Shown here: piece after piece, positions 51,945 to 61,192 of the stretch | Layout: each line of letters opens with the position of its first letter | Numbering within the stretch: position 1 is the first letter of the stretch | From: Leptospira ainazelensis | Lineage (GTDB): Bacteria > Spirochaetota > Leptospiria > Leptospirales > Leptospiraceae | Direction of reading: 5' to 3' | Length of the DNA stretch: 64,000 nucleotides | NCBI RefSeq assembly: GCF_016918785.1 | Contig: NZ_JAFFPT010000045.1 | Coordinates: forward strand, 1 to 64,000 | Made by a program: the position numbers and the translations under genes | Notes under the pieces: generated by a model | Database searches by the model: none | The model's input: only the letters and a program-made list of their open reading frames with translations | What the model was told of the DNA's origin: nothing

Positions 51945-53243
51945 TTAATACATGTGATCGATCATCCGCGCTTCGAAATTTTTGGAACGTTTGAGACGAT
52001 CAAAGGCCTTTCTTTCGTGCAAACCCTCTATGACCTTGGACATCGCTAAGGCATAGGGGGAGTTTTCGTCTTCTCCCATGGAATTGTAGTGTTCTTGCCA
52101 CAATACAAAATCGAATCCATCTTCTACGCGAAAATTCGCAAAACCTTCGTATTTCCAGTCTCCTACATAGTATTCCGGATCCAAAAGATCGCTCATGCTC
52201 ATCGTCTCGCCTTCGATCACAAATTGAAAGATGATCGCGTTCGGGTTTTGTTTTGCAAATTTTCGAATCGATTCTTCCGCAAAGGCAATCAGTTTCTCCA
52301 CTTGAAACGATCTTTGGAACGGATCTTTTTCTATTTTGATTCCTTTTGTTTCTAAGAATTTTAATACTTCTTTTCTCGTTTTAGAATCGGCTACACTCAG
52401 TGCGGATTTTGGATTTTGCAGATCGGGATCGACTCCATTTTCCAAAAGATATTTGATAAAAGGCATTTTATCCTGAGGTCCGGGAAGGCAAGCAAAGTGA
52501 AGGGGCGTGTAAATTTCGGGCGCTCTCCAATTCGAGGGTATATTTAAATCTCCTCCGTTCTCATGTAAGAATTTTAGAATATTTAGATGTTCGTATGGAT
52601 CATGATTGGAAGGACCAAGACAGGCTTCGTGGATCGCATTTCTTTCGTGAATTTTTACGTTCGGGTCGGCTTTCTGTTCTAAGACAAGATAACGGACCAT
52701 GTCGAATTTTCCTAAGTTAGCCGCTCTTGGCAAAAGACTCGGTTCCAGAGAGAGGCCTTGTTCGAAAAGAAACTTCACACATTCTAAATTGGAGAATGTT
52801 GCGATTTCCAAGAGCGTGTAGTTCTCATCTTTAAGATTTGTGTCTTTAAGATCGATCCCGGCGGTTTGATATAATTTTAGAATTTCGATTTTACCCTTGT
52901 TGGCGGCTTCCAGAATGTCCTGCGGGTCCGGTTTGATATTTCGATCGAGAAGAAACTTCACAACTTCGCTTTTGCCTTGATCCCTGCAGGCATAGAAGTG
53001 AAGAGATACATTGTCGGAGTCTCTCGTGTCTAAAGAAAAGCCGATGCTCTCAAAGTATTCCAATGCGGGCACGCTGTTTTCGCTCGCGGCAAAAAACAAA
53101 GGAGTGGCTCCATAGAATTCTTTTCCCCGGTTTTCGATTTCTTCTTTGATTCTTTCGATATTTCCTTTTTCAATCCATTGAATCATCCTATATCGATCTT
53201 CCGTTCTCGCTTTTTTGTACATTGGTTGATTTTTTTCGGTCAT
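51945..53243 (-). CDS. Ankyrin-repeat protein
   Basis: 432 residues from the ATG at 53243 (alternatives at 53297 and 53222). Five to seven ankyrin repeats fill residues 15-310: GATPLFFAASENSVPALEYF, NVSLHFYACRDQGKSEVVKFLLD, NYTLLEIATFSNLECVKFLFEQG in parts, NAIHEACLGPSNHDPYEH and YTPLHFACLPGPQDKMPFIKYLLENG in parts. The last 130 residues form an alpha/beta module (IIFQFVIEGETMSMSDLLDP, WKYEGFANFRVEDGFDFVL) of unknown type. No signal; cytoplasmic protein-binding scaffold or effector-like. Confidence 0.8.
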   Translation of the reverse strand: MTEKNQPMYKKARTEDRYRMIQWIEKGNIERIKEEIENRGKEFYGATPLFFAASENSVPALEYFESIGFSLDTRDSDNVSLHFYACRDQGKSEVVKFLLDRNIKPDPQDILEAANKGKIEILKLYQTAGIDLKDTNLKDENYTLLEIATFSNLECVKFLFEQGLSLEPSLLPRAANLGKFDMVRYLVLEQKADPNVKIHERNAIHEACLGPSNHDPYEHLNILKFLHENGGDLNIPSNWRAPEIYTPLHFACLPGPQDKMPFIKYLLENGVDPDLQNPKSALSVADSKTRKEVLKFLETKGIKIEKDPFQRSFQVEKLIAFAEESIRKFAKQNPNAIIFQFVIEGETMSMSDLLDPEYYVGDWKYEGFANFRVEDGFDFVLWQEHYNSMGEDENSPYALAMSKVIEGLHERKAFDRLKRSKNFEARMIDHMY

Positions 53244-53424
53244 TGACACTTTGTTTTCCTTGATCTTTGTTGCAAAGGATAGAATCTCAACTTCCATTCT
53301 TACGGAAGCTTTCGATTTTCATTGTAGTCGGGTTTTCTTTTTAATTCTTCTTGGATTATAATTCGAATATTTCTCTTCTTTTGTTTTGAATATTCAAGGC
53401 GCCTTGAATATTCGATATCCTGAA

Positions 53425-54429
53425 TTAAAATTCCGATTCTTCCGAATGAAATTTTGTTTTGAGAGCTTTTGCATTCTTTCCTTTTTCTTGAAGATAACGA
53501 ACGATATCATCCGTGTCTCCGTGTGTGAGAAGAATTTCGTCCGCTTCCGTGGAGGAAATCGTGTGGATCAATTCGTTCCAGTCCGCGTGATCGGAAAGCG
53601 TAAACCCTTTGCTGAAACTTCCGTTTTTTCTATTTTTTGAAAGTTGCATCCAGCCGGAACAAAACGCGCTTCGGATTTTTTTCGATTCCGGATTAGGAAT
53701 CGGAGAACCCGGAGGAGCGAGAAAAACAAATGGATTTTTAGAATTCGGATTCCATAGATCCAAAGATTTCGCATTCGGAAGACGAATCCCCGATTCTTCA
53801 TATCTTTGGTTCATCGAAAGAATGGAATTGTGTACAAAAAAATCCAAGTCGATTCCGCGTTCCTCCGCCGTGATCGACAATCCTTTTAGGATTCTCTGCG
53901 CCTTTCCGAGCGAATATCCGTAGAGTAAAGAGATAAAATCATGTTTTTGATTTTCCAAAATAAAGTTAAGAATATTCTGAAATACGAATATATGATTCTC
54001 CCAAATATAATACGGTTTTGCAAAAGTAGCTTCCGAAAGAAACGTATCGCATTTAAGAATTTCAAAGGACTCGCAGGTGGGATCCGGAACCGTTTTGTAG
54101 TCACCGCTGATCACGGTAACTTTCCCCTTGTATTCGATTCTTACCTGAGACGAACCGAGGATATGACCCGCAGAGTGAAGACTGATTCTTACCCCGTTGG
54201 CATACACGGCTCTTCCATAAGGAAGGGTTTCGATCGGCGCTTTTTTTCCGAGTCGCTCTTGCGTGAGATAAAAACCGGATTCAGCGCAGAGATAATGAGC
54301 GGAGCCCTTTCTCGTATGATCGGAGTGCGCGTGTGTCAAAATCGCCCTCGGCACGCCCTTCCAAGGATCGACATAAACATCGGCCTGAGGAATATACAAT
54401 CCTGCGGGCGTTAAGACGATCATTTCCAT
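53425..54429 (-). CDS. Ligase-associated MBL-fold DNA exonuclease
   Basis: 334 residues. The metallo-beta-lactamase/beta-CASP fold is complete: THAHSDH (32-38) metal site, SAGHILGSSQVRIEYKGKV, SGDYKTVPDPTC, YGYSLGKAQRILKGL, GWMQL and the late SDHADWNELI and LLTHGDTDDIVRYL. This full pattern is that of the exonuclease normally encoded beside an ATP-dependent DNA ligase, a Lhr-type helicase and a phosphoesterase in a DNA-damage response cluster. Here the nearby ligase homologue has lost its catalytic Lys. It is divergent from the UDG gene, 45 bases between starts, suggesting a shared DNA-repair promoter region. Confidence 0.88.
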   Translation of the reverse strand: MEMIVLTPAGLYIPQADVYVDPWKGVPRAILTHAHSDHTRKGSAHYLCAESGFYLTQERLGKKAPIETLPYGRAVYANGVRISLHSAGHILGSSQVRIEYKGKVTVISGDYKTVPDPTCESFEILKCDTFLSEATFAKPYYIWENHIFVFQNILNFILENQKHDFISLLYGYSLGKAQRILKGLSITAEERGIDLDFFVHNSILSMNQRYEESGIRLPNAKSLDLWNPNSKNPFVFLAPPGSPIPNPESKKIRSAFCSGWMQLSKNRKNGSFSKGFTLSDHADWNELIHTISSTEADEILLTHGDTDDIVRYLQEKGKNAKALKTKFHSEESEF

Positions 54430-54474
54430 TGACTCCAGAGAATTTCTTTTTCAGTCTGGATCGAACGTATTTTC

Positions 54475-55086
54475 ATGAGCAGAGAAGAAAAAATCAGAAG
54501 ATTAGGTCTCGTCCAATCCGAGGTCACCGATTGTAAGCTTTGTAAACTTCACACAACTCGAACCCAAACGGTTTTTGGAGAAGGAAATCCGGAAGCCGAG
54601 GTCGTTTTTATCGGAGAAGGTCCGGGCAAACAAGAGGACCTGACCGGTCGTCCCTTTGTGGGCCGCGCCGGCGAACTCTTAACAAGAATTATCGAAAAGG
54701 GAATGGGGGTTCCGAGAGAATCCGTCTTTATCGCAAACATCGTAAAGTGTAGACCGACCCTCGACATGAAATTTGAAAAGGATCGTCCGCCTGAAGACGA
54801 AGAAACAAGGGCCTGCGCTCCTTATCTTCTCAGACAATTGGAAATCATTCAACCCAAGGCGATCATTACGCTAGGAAATCCTTCCACCCGTTTTATCTTA
54901 AACACAAAGGAAGGAATCACGAAACTCAGAGGAAATTGGGGTTCCTTTTACGGAATCCCCGTGATGCCGACGTATCATCCTAGTTTTGTGATTCGAAACG
55001 GAGGAGAGAACAGTCCTCTCAAACGAGACGTCTGGGAGGACATAAAAAAAGTTATGGATTTGTTGGGGTGGAAGAAACCTTCTTAG
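54475..55086 (+). CDS. Family 4 uracil-DNA glycosylase
   Basis: 203 residues. The four Fe-S cysteines are visible: DCKLC (C20, C23), NIVKC and RACAPYL. Motif A is GEGPGKQED with GRPFVGRAG next, and the active-site phrase MPTYHPSFVIR closes it. Family 4 UDGs remove uracil from DNA and carry a 4Fe-4S cluster. The stop overlaps the convergent lipoprotein hydrolase gene by 35 bases. Divergent from the exonuclease. Confidence 0.93.
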   Translation: MSREEKIRRLGLVQSEVTDCKLCKLHTTRTQTVFGEGNPEAEVVFIGEGPGKQEDLTGRPFVGRAGELLTRIIEKGMGVPRESVFIANIVKCRPTLDMKFEKDRPPEDEETRACAPYLLRQLEIIQPKAIITLGNPSTRFILNTKEGITKLRGNWGSFYGIPVMPTYHPSFVIRNGGENSPLKRDVWEDIKKVMDLLGWKKPS

Positions 55087-56017
55087 GTTCAGCTTCGGTT
55101 TCTTTTAACCAGTTTGCGATTCTTTGATAGATATCGGAAGGCGCGTCTTCGTAAGCGAAAAGACCGAGGTGATCATAGTCGATCGACATTCCGTTGTCCC
55201 TTCCCGCCTCAAAATATTCCTTCTTTCCTTTTTTTCTTTTGTAAACGGGATGAATACTTTCCGTCGGAGATATGTTATCGATTCTTCCTCCGATAAAAAG
55301 AGAAGGGAAGTTCGTGTTTTCAAAAGATTCCCAAGTTTTCGGATTTTCTTCTATAGCTGGAAGGTAGTTAAAGAGATTTTGATAAACGAAGAGGGTAGTA
55401 GGATCGTCCGCGTCGAAAGAGATAAAACGTTTGCAGAAGCTGTCCTTGTTTTTGCAGGAAGAGCTGATATCGGAGCCTAGTCGTTTTTCAGCCTTCATCT
55501 GTTCGATAAAACTGTCGTTGTATTTATAATCCATTCCGGTTCCAAGAAAAAATACCTTTGCTATGTCCGGAATTTTTTTGGCTTTGAAAGAATGAAGAAG
55601 CGATTGTCCGCCTAACGAAACTCCACCGAGGATGTATTCTTTTTTGCCGGTGACTTTTTGGATTCTTCCGATCGCTTCCGGAACCAGATTTTCTCCGATA
55701 TCCTTTAGATTTAAGTTTTTATGATCTTCGAAATGAAGAAGCCAAACCGAAAATCCGTTTCCGTTTAAAACTCCGATCAGTCCGGATTTATCTCCGAGAT
55801 AAAGGGCCTTCTTGTTGATCAAAACCGGATCCACGATCAAAATCGGAGGATAGGAGGAATTCTCATAAGAGAACGTGGTCAGATAAACGTTCGGTGCGAT
55901 GTTCGCCGTCTGTGAAACGAATTTCTGATCGGTAATGACCACATAACGTGTACACCCGGTCATCGATAGGACGGAAACGACTGCGATCGTTAAAAGTTTA
56001 ATTTTTATATATTTCAT
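55052..56017 (-). CDS. Alpha/beta hydrolase lipoprotein
   Basis: 321 residues. The lipoprotein signal KIKLLTIAVVSVLSMTGC ends in the good lipobox SMTGC. The body follows the alpha/beta hydrolase order: LYLGDKSGLIGVLNGNGFSVWLL, nucleophile elbow LGGVSLGGQSL, catalytic Asp region LFIGGRIDNISP, and final His in DYDHLGLF. It is similar to the neighbouring 357-residue protein in order and is likely its paralogue. Both may act on esters in the envelope. Second in the pair. Confidence 0.78.
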   Translation of the reverse strand: MKYIKIKLLTIAVVSVLSMTGCTRYVVITDQKFVSQTANIAPNVYLTTFSYENSSYPPILIVDPVLINKKALYLGDKSGLIGVLNGNGFSVWLLHFEDHKNLNLKDIGENLVPEAIGRIQKVTGKKEYILGGVSLGGQSLLHSFKAKKIPDIAKVFFLGTGMDYKYNDSFIEQMKAEKRLGSDISSSCKNKDSFCKRFISFDADDPTTLFVYQNLFNYLPAIEENPKTWESFENTNFPSLFIGGRIDNISPTESIHPVYKRKKGKKEYFEAGRDNGMSIDYDHLGLFAYEDAPSDIYQRIANWLKETEAEPKKVSSTPTNP

Positions 56018-56037
56018 TCTTAAAATCCAAAAAGGTT

Positions 56038-57111
56038 TTAGTTTCTTTTGTCCAACCAGGAAACGATCGGCCCGAATATATCCTTGTCTGCGTGTTTTCC
56101 TACGATCAAGTCCGTATGACCGTAATCGTCCGAATGTCCGTTGGATCGGGAAGCGATAAAGATCGATTTATCTTCCGAGGCGATCGTGTCATACGCATAA
56201 CGAAGAGAATACGAAGTTCCGAGTTTGTCTCTTCTTCCCACTACAAAAAGAGTGGGAATTTTGATATTCTTCAGATTATCCGAATACGATATCTTCTTGT
56301 CTAAACTTCGTATTTCGCCGCTTTCGGAAAGATCTTCGAACTGTAAGATTTCATTTTTAGCGCCCGGATTGATCGAAGTCGTCTTTACTCCTGAAAGAAT
56401 GGAAGAATCGATATTTGCCTTATGCCAAAAAAGTTCTTCAAAGGATTTTTGAGGAAGAAACGGAATTCCCGTTCCGCCTTGGATCCCCGCCCAGGTCTCG
56501 GTAGGAACCACGGGCCAAAGATTCATGAGCCAGGTCAAAGAACCCCAGCGTCGGATCGCAGAACTCGGAGGATCCATAATTGCGGGAGAACCGATCGCTA
56601 CAAAGTTTGCGATTCTTTTTTCGCCGAGACTTCCGACTCTTCCGTAGATCACCATTCCACCCATACTATGACCGATCCAATTGACCTTGTCCTTTCCGGT
56701 AGAATTTAACACGTGTTTGATGGCGGCGTCCACGTCGTACTTGATATAGTCGTCCATGCTGTAAGAAAAAGTTTTATCTCCGAAAAAGAGAGATGGATAA
56801 CCCGCGTCTCTTCTTCCTCTTAGATCCAAGAGCCAAACGTCATAACCTTCTTTTTGAAGTCTTCCCACGATGGAACTTTTTTCGTTGATCTTCAGATAAG
56901 TTCTGTTCGCGATCAATCCATGACACAGGATCACCGGATATTTTTTTGAGGCGTTTCCGGAAAGCGGAGGAAAGTGTTCAAGAGTCAGATCCCAACCGTC
57001 CTCAGTTTTAGGGTGATGGATTTCGCCTTGGAGTTGTATGCTCGCTTTGCATTGGGAAAAGAAAAATCCCAGAATCAGAATCAAAAACGTTCTTTGGATA
57101 TTCGAGTTCAT
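56038..57111 (-). CDS. Alpha/beta hydrolase lipoprotein
   Basis: 357 residues. Signal and lipobox FLILILGFFFSQC. It has an oxyanion-like CHGLIANRTY, DVWLLDLRGRRDAGYP, the nucleophile elbow NWIGHSMGGMV, the Asp region FVVGRRDKLGTS and a final NGHSDDYGHTDLI. The HGL and lid region resemble acid lipases (PF04083/PF00561). Twenty bases separate it from the second hydrolase, so they form an operon. Possibly lipases or esterases acting on host or self lipids. Confidence 0.82.
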   Translation of the reverse strand: MNSNIQRTFLILILGFFFSQCKASIQLQGEIHHPKTEDGWDLTLEHFPPLSGNASKKYPVILCHGLIANRTYLKINEKSSIVGRLQKEGYDVWLLDLRGRRDAGYPSLFFGDKTFSYSMDDYIKYDVDAAIKHVLNSTGKDKVNWIGHSMGGMVIYGRVGSLGEKRIANFVAIGSPAIMDPPSSAIRRWGSLTWLMNLWPVVPTETWAGIQGGTGIPFLPQKSFEELFWHKANIDSSILSGVKTTSINPGAKNEILQFEDLSESGEIRSLDKKISYSDNLKNIKIPTLFVVGRRDKLGTSYSLRYAYDTIASEDKSIFIASRSNGHSDDYGHTDLIVGKHADKDIFGPIVSWLDKRN

Positions 57112-57283
57112 TGATAAATCAGTCTATCGACTGTTACAGAGAGGATCAAGTAGAATTTAATAAACGAAGCTCGGTCTTCAATATCGTATTAGGAAGAATT
57201 ACGATCGTTTTCTTATGTTTGATTTTTAAGTTAGATCAAAATCAGTTTCAAAATTTTTAAAGGAAAATTCGGAGCATTCGAAT

Positions 57284-57805
57284 TCATTTTTTGACTTTGA
57301 ATCCGACTTTCAGAAACTTATCGATCTTCGGTTTTACCACATAGTGACAATATGTTTGTTCCGGATTGGATCGGAAGTAATTTTGGTGATACATTTCAGC
57401 GGGATAAAATTCCTTTAGTTCTTCCACCTGCGTAACGATCGGACTTGAAAAATGGGAAGCAGCTTTTTGAATCGCTTCTTCCGCTTGTCTTTTTTGTTCG
57501 GGTGAGTGACAGAAGATGATCGAACGATACTGGGTTCCAATATCGTTTCCTTGTCGGTTTAACGTGGTCGGATCGTGACAGATCCAGAAAATTTCCAAAA
57601 TTTCGGGATAGGTTATGACATTCGGATCAAAAGAAATCTGAACGACTTCGGCGTGTCCGGTCGTTCCCGAACATACCGAACGGTAATCCGGATTCTTTGT
57701 CTGTCCGCCCGAATAACCGGAGACGATCGAGCCGACTCCTTCCACCATTTGATAAACCGCTTCCAGACACCAAAAACATCCGCCGCCCAGTGTTGCTAAT
57801 TCCAT
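57284..57805 (-). CDS. msrA: Peptide methionine (S)-S-oxide reductase
   Basis: 173 residues from the ATG at 57805, where MELATLGGGCFWC matches the family's usual start; a further in-frame start upstream at 57835 is less likely. The catalytic Cys lies in GGCFWCLEAVY (GCFW), with GYSGGQTKNPDY and HAEVVQISFDP conserved. The enzyme repairs S-methionine sulphoxide in proteins using thioredoxin. Alone between two gaps. Confidence 0.95.
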   Translation of the reverse strand: MELATLGGGCFWCLEAVYQMVEGVGSIVSGYSGGQTKNPDYRSVCSGTTGHAEVVQISFDPNVITYPEILEIFWICHDPTTLNRQGNDIGTQYRSIIFCHSPEQKRQAEEAIQKAASHFSSPIVTQVEELKEFYPAEMYHQNYFRSNPEQTYCHYVVKPKIDKFLKVGFKVKK

Positions 57806-57905
57806 ACTTGCCCTCGATACAGTTTGCTTGCACAAATCACTTGGGGCAAGCCCCTTTTTACGTAAATAGGAGGATCCGTTTTGAATAGCCGATGCCCATC
57901 AAAGA

Positions 57906-59237
57906 TTAGATCTTAAGCGTCACGGCAAAGACTATAAACTTTTCTTCTTTGGAATTCGATCTGTGATAGTCGAAAACCGGATCGTAAGAGCGAAAGTATC
58001 GTCCTTCGAGTCTTATCATCGCTTGTTCGTTCGGAATATAGTCCAAGGTTAAGGTTCCGCCGGAAGTTAAAAAACCGTTTTTGGTTCCCGATTGAATGAT
58101 CGTCTGTTCGGGGTCGTACATTCTTTCGATTCGAACGGACGTTCTAAACTCTTCGATCGGCCTCCAGGTGATCCAAAACGTTCCGACATACCACTGTCGA
58201 TAAGCGTTCACACCCGGATCGGGAACTCTTTGGATTCCGACGTCTCCGGAAGCGGCTACGATAAAAAATTTGGTAAAGTGATACTGAAGTATTAAATTAT
58301 TATAATACCTTGTCTGACGTCTTTGATTATCGGGAGCTTCGTTGCCGATAAAGGTGTTGTGTGTGATTCTAAACTTATCGGTGATTTGAAAATCGATCTG
58401 AGTTCCGATCGCTTTGTCCCGATTGGTCTCCGTGATATTGGACCACCCGTTCATCAGATGAAGTTGAAAGGAAAGTTTTTGAGAATGCTGATACGAAAGC
58501 CGAAAACCGCTCGAATAATAAGGAACATAGTCGAGTGCAAGGGCTCGGGAATAATTCCAATTGGAATGAGAAATCCAACTTTCCAAACCGATGTTTCCGA
58601 AAAAAATTCCCGCATCGAGCCAGAGGTTTTTTGCGAGTTTGATTCCCGCATACGCTTCCTGAATGTTTCGAACTGAGAATTGATTGGAATTTTTTTCGGA
58701 AGTGACTTCGTTTTTGTAATTGGAGTTAACGGAGTTTCCGTATTGAAACGCCGCCCTTCCTCGATATCGATCGGTTTCAACCTTTCCGTCGATATAAGCT
58801 AAATTGATATTGATCTCGTCCCAGCGAGCGGGTTGTGTGAGATATTTATTCTCTCTCGAGGCTGAGGCGTACGGGTTGTGGGAGTAATAAGAATCGACAA
58901 AAAAACCGAACTTAGGAGCTTTCGGGTCGATTTTCGGTTCCTCTTTTTTCTGAGATTCTTTTTTTGTTTCGGTTTGAATTTCCGATTCGGGTTTATTAGA
59001 AGAATCTAAACTTTCAATAGGAACGTTTTCTTTTTTTTCCTCTTTTTTCTCTTGAGAATGAATTGAAACTGAAAAAAAGGAAAACAAGAAGAATAAAATC
59101 CAGCCCGTAAGAATGGGGGAGCCGAACCGAAAAATAAAACCGGAAACAATTCCTTGAGTTATAGAAATCCTGTGTTGCGGACTTCGCTTTCGTTTTTTAA
59201 GAGATTCTAACTGAAAAAAAAATTCTTTATATATCAT
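57906..59237 (-). CDS. Outer-membrane beta-barrel porin-like protein
   Basis: 443 residues. A signal helix (ILFFLFSFFSVSIHSQ) follows an N-terminal basic stretch, then a Glu/Lys/Ser-rich spacer and a region of alternating amphipathic strands with aromatic ends. The phrases FGFFVDSYYSHNPYA, NINLAYIDGKVETDRYRGR, WLDAGIFFGNIGLES and RLSYQHSQKLSFQLHLMNGW are typical of the OmpL-like porin-2 (BBP2) type. The protein ends with a strand FIVFAVTLKI as for outer-membrane insertion. Likely a porin or transporter. Confidence 0.78.
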   Translation of the reverse strand: MIYKEFFFQLESLKKRKRSPQHRISITQGIVSGFIFRFGSPILTGWILFFLFSFFSVSIHSQEKKEEKKENVPIESLDSSNKPESEIQTETKKESQKKEEPKIDPKAPKFGFFVDSYYSHNPYASASRENKYLTQPARWDEININLAYIDGKVETDRYRGRAAFQYGNSVNSNYKNEVTSEKNSNQFSVRNIQEAYAGIKLAKNLWLDAGIFFGNIGLESWISHSNWNYSRALALDYVPYYSSGFRLSYQHSQKLSFQLHLMNGWSNITETNRDKAIGTQIDFQITDKFRITHNTFIGNEAPDNQRRQTRYYNNLILQYHFTKFFIVAASGDVGIQRVPDPGVNAYRQWYVGTFWITWRPIEEFRTSVRIERMYDPEQTIIQSGTKNGFLTSGGTLTLDYIPNEQAMIRLEGRYFRSYDPVFDYHRSNSKEEKFIVFAVTLKI

Positions 59238-59653
59238 AATCGAATCTTATAAGATCATTTTCAAAATTCAAGAGGGCCGAATCAATTCGGAATTAGGATT
59301 CGATTCTTTGAGTTAAGAAAGAATTAAGATTTTATGCATCTTGATAAAAATCCAGCCAAAAAGAAGGCCCGTTTTCGCGAATTCGAAAAACATACGAAAG
59401 TTTACTCAAACAAACGAGATTGATCACGAAGCGATGTTTTGCAATTTGTTACGCTTTCTGAAAAAAGTCCGTCCTTGTACGGTTGTTCGGTTATATTCGA
59501 ACTCCGTTTTTTATCCGTCGTCTTCGGAAGATTTTTCGGATTGTCTTCCGGAATTCCGGATCGAATGACCGGAGATTGTTCGTCTCGTGAGGAAACCGAA
59601 TATACAAGAATCAAAATTAAAAGAGACGTATCATAAAGTTTATCAGAATATTC
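59238..59653. other. Intergenic region, nothing recognised
   Basis: 416 bases. The only small frames are a 29-codon ATG frame at 59335 and a 75-codon one at 59341, both without recognisable content. I see no tRNA, repeat or terminator. Confidence 0.5.
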
Positions 59654-60583
59654 TTATGAACCCGCCGCAGAAGTTTTTATGTCCTGAGCCGCGACGACCC
59701 GATTGATCTTTGAGTTTACGATAAAAATTCCCGCGATAACCAGTAATGCTCCTATGATATCGAAAAAATTCAAAGATTCTCCTAAAAACCAGGTCGTCAG
59801 CATGGCAACCACCGGAATCAAGTTACCGAAAATCGCGGCTTTGTCCGGACCCACTTTTTGAATCCCGTAATTCCAAAAGAGATAACCGAAGAATGTAGTA
59901 AACGCGGACATATACAAGATCGCAAACCAGGCAGAATTCGGAGTTTTACTCCAATCGATACGATAGTCACCGCTGAGAACGATTAGAAAAAGCAAACAGA
60001 TCGTTCCAAAAAAAGAAGTAAACGTCGTGATTTGAACCGTGGAAACTCCTTTGAGATATTTTTTCATTCCTACCGAATAGAAAGCCCAACAAGCGGCTGC
60101 TAAGAATATAAAAAGAATTCCTTCCCCTTCCAAGACGGATCTTATCGAGCTCAAGTTTCCGTCCGAGATAACGACAATGACTCCGAAAAAAGAAACTGCG
60201 GTTCCTACGTATTGAAGAATGGTGATCTTTGTCTTCAGAAGAAGATAGGAAAGAAAGATGGTGATCGCCGGACTGAGCGCGACGATGATAGCGGCGTTGA
60301 TCGGCGACGCCTTCTTCATTCCTAAGAAAAAAAAGAAATTGAATCCGAACACTCCGACGATTCCGAGAAAGATAAAACTTTTGAGATTTTCACGATTTAC
60401 TTTCAGAAGTTTTCGATCGTTTAAAAAAACGAAAACAAAAAGAAGAATCGAAGCTAATACGAAACGAAGAGCTCCGGTTTGTGCGGGAGAAAAATAAAGA
60501 AGCGCCTGTTTTGCAACCTGGAACGTGGTTCCTGTGATAAATGCGAAAAGGACAAGACAAAGATACGGTTTGATCGAGTTCAT
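59654..60583 (-). CDS. EamA/DMT-family transporter
   Basis: 309 residues from the ATG at 60583, with AAAGGA before it; a start at 60619 inside the MerR gene is less likely. Ten membrane helices in two EamA repeats are visible (for example LCLVLFAFITGTTFQVAKQALLYFSPAQTGALRFVLA in parts, and FAILYMSAFTTFFGYLFWNYGIQKVGPDKAAIFGNLIPVVAML in parts). These drug/metabolite transporters export amino acids or small molecules. One base separates the start from the MerR stop, so the regulator controls it. Confidence 0.87.
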   Translation of the reverse strand: MNSIKPYLCLVLFAFITGTTFQVAKQALLYFSPAQTGALRFVLASILLFVFVFLNDRKLLKVNRENLKSFIFLGIVGVFGFNFFFFLGMKKASPINAAIIVALSPAITIFLSYLLLKTKITILQYVGTAVSFFGVIVVISDGNLSSIRSVLEGEGILFIFLAAACWAFYSVGMKKYLKGVSTVQITTFTSFFGTICLLFLIVLSGDYRIDWSKTPNSAWFAILYMSAFTTFFGYLFWNYGIQKVGPDKAAIFGNLIPVVAMLTTWFLGESLNFFDIIGALLVIAGIFIVNSKINRVVAAQDIKTSAAGS

Positions 60584-60584
60584 T

Positions 60585-60992
60585 CTAAATCCTTTCTTCG
60601 TTTGCAAGAAGAGTTTCATACTCTTTGAGTTTTGCCTTGGTGAGTTTGATCGTAACTTCCAGATCTTTTTTCTTTTGTTCCAAGGTGGAAAGATGTGAGT
60701 TAAGAATTCGTATTCTTTTATTTAAGGGGGGTTTTAGATTCTCACCCTTGGAAATTTTATCCAAGATACAACCTTCTTTGATAAATTCCTTGATTCCCTC
60801 CAAAGGCATATTCAGTTCCTTTAACGTTCGAATGACTTTCAAATGTCGAATTTCTTTTTCCGAATACTTACGATCTTTTCCATGACTTCTTTCAGGATGA
60901 GGTAAGAGTCCCATTTTTTCGTAATAGCGAAGCGTATGCGGACTAAAGTTCGTCATTTTAGAAATTTGAGAAATACTAAGGGTTTCGCTCAT
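60585..60992 (-). CDS. MerR-family regulator
   Basis: 135 residues from the ATG at 60992, chosen because AGGAG stands 6 bases upstream; the next in-frame start (TTG at 61010) would lie upstream of the inferred transcription start. N-terminal HTH: LSISQISKMTNFSPHTLRYYEKMGLLPHP, with the invariant YYE and the RxG wing region. A long coiled-coil dimerisation helix (TLEQKKKDLEVTIKLTKAKLKEYE) ends the protein without the metal-binding Cys residues of MerR/CueR, so it probably senses a small molecule or oxidative state. First in the operon with the EamA exporter. Confidence 0.88.
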   Translation of the reverse strand: MSETLSISQISKMTNFSPHTLRYYEKMGLLPHPERSHGKDRKYSEKEIRHLKVIRTLKELNMPLEGIKEFIKEGCILDKISKGENLKPPLNKRIRILNSHLSTLEQKKKDLEVTIKLTKAKLKEYETLLANEERI

Positions 60993-61010
60993 CGGATTCT
61001 CCTGATTCAA

Positions 61011-61041
61011 ATCATACCGCTTAGACTTAACTCTAAGTCAA
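61011..61041 (-). promoter_or_regulatory. MerR-type promoter and operator
   Basis: On the minus strand, TTGACT (61036-61041) and TATGAT (61011-61016) are separated by 19 bases, the over-long spacing typical of MerR-regulated promoters. The spacer holds the palindrome CTTAGACTTAACTCTAAG (61020-61037 on the plus strand). This fits autoregulation of the MerR/EamA operon. Confidence 0.75.
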
Positions 61042-61108
61042 GACACCGTTGTAAAAAAGCAAATTTTTAGAAAGACGGGATACGTTTTGAATCTATGTTT
61101 TTGACTCA

Positions 61109-61126
61109 CTTAGAGTTAGCTCTAAG
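61109..61126. promoter_or_regulatory. Second MerR operator copy
   Basis: CTTAGAGTTAGCTCTAAG is a second copy of the palindrome at 61020-61037 (arms CTTAGAG and CTCTAAG, 4-base centre). A TTGACT lies just upstream at 61101-61106, so it could be a rightward MerR-controlled promoter for the large gene beginning at 61193, although no good -10 is visible. Confidence 0.6.
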
Positions 61127-61192
61127 TTTGAAGTTTGCAAAAATGAAGTTAAAAAAGAATCAAAAAGAGGAGCGGTTTTTTGTTATTTTTCC

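Noticed and set aside
59335..59424. A 29-codon ATG frame rich in Lys
   Set aside because: Too short and without a ribosome-binding site or any similarity that I can see.
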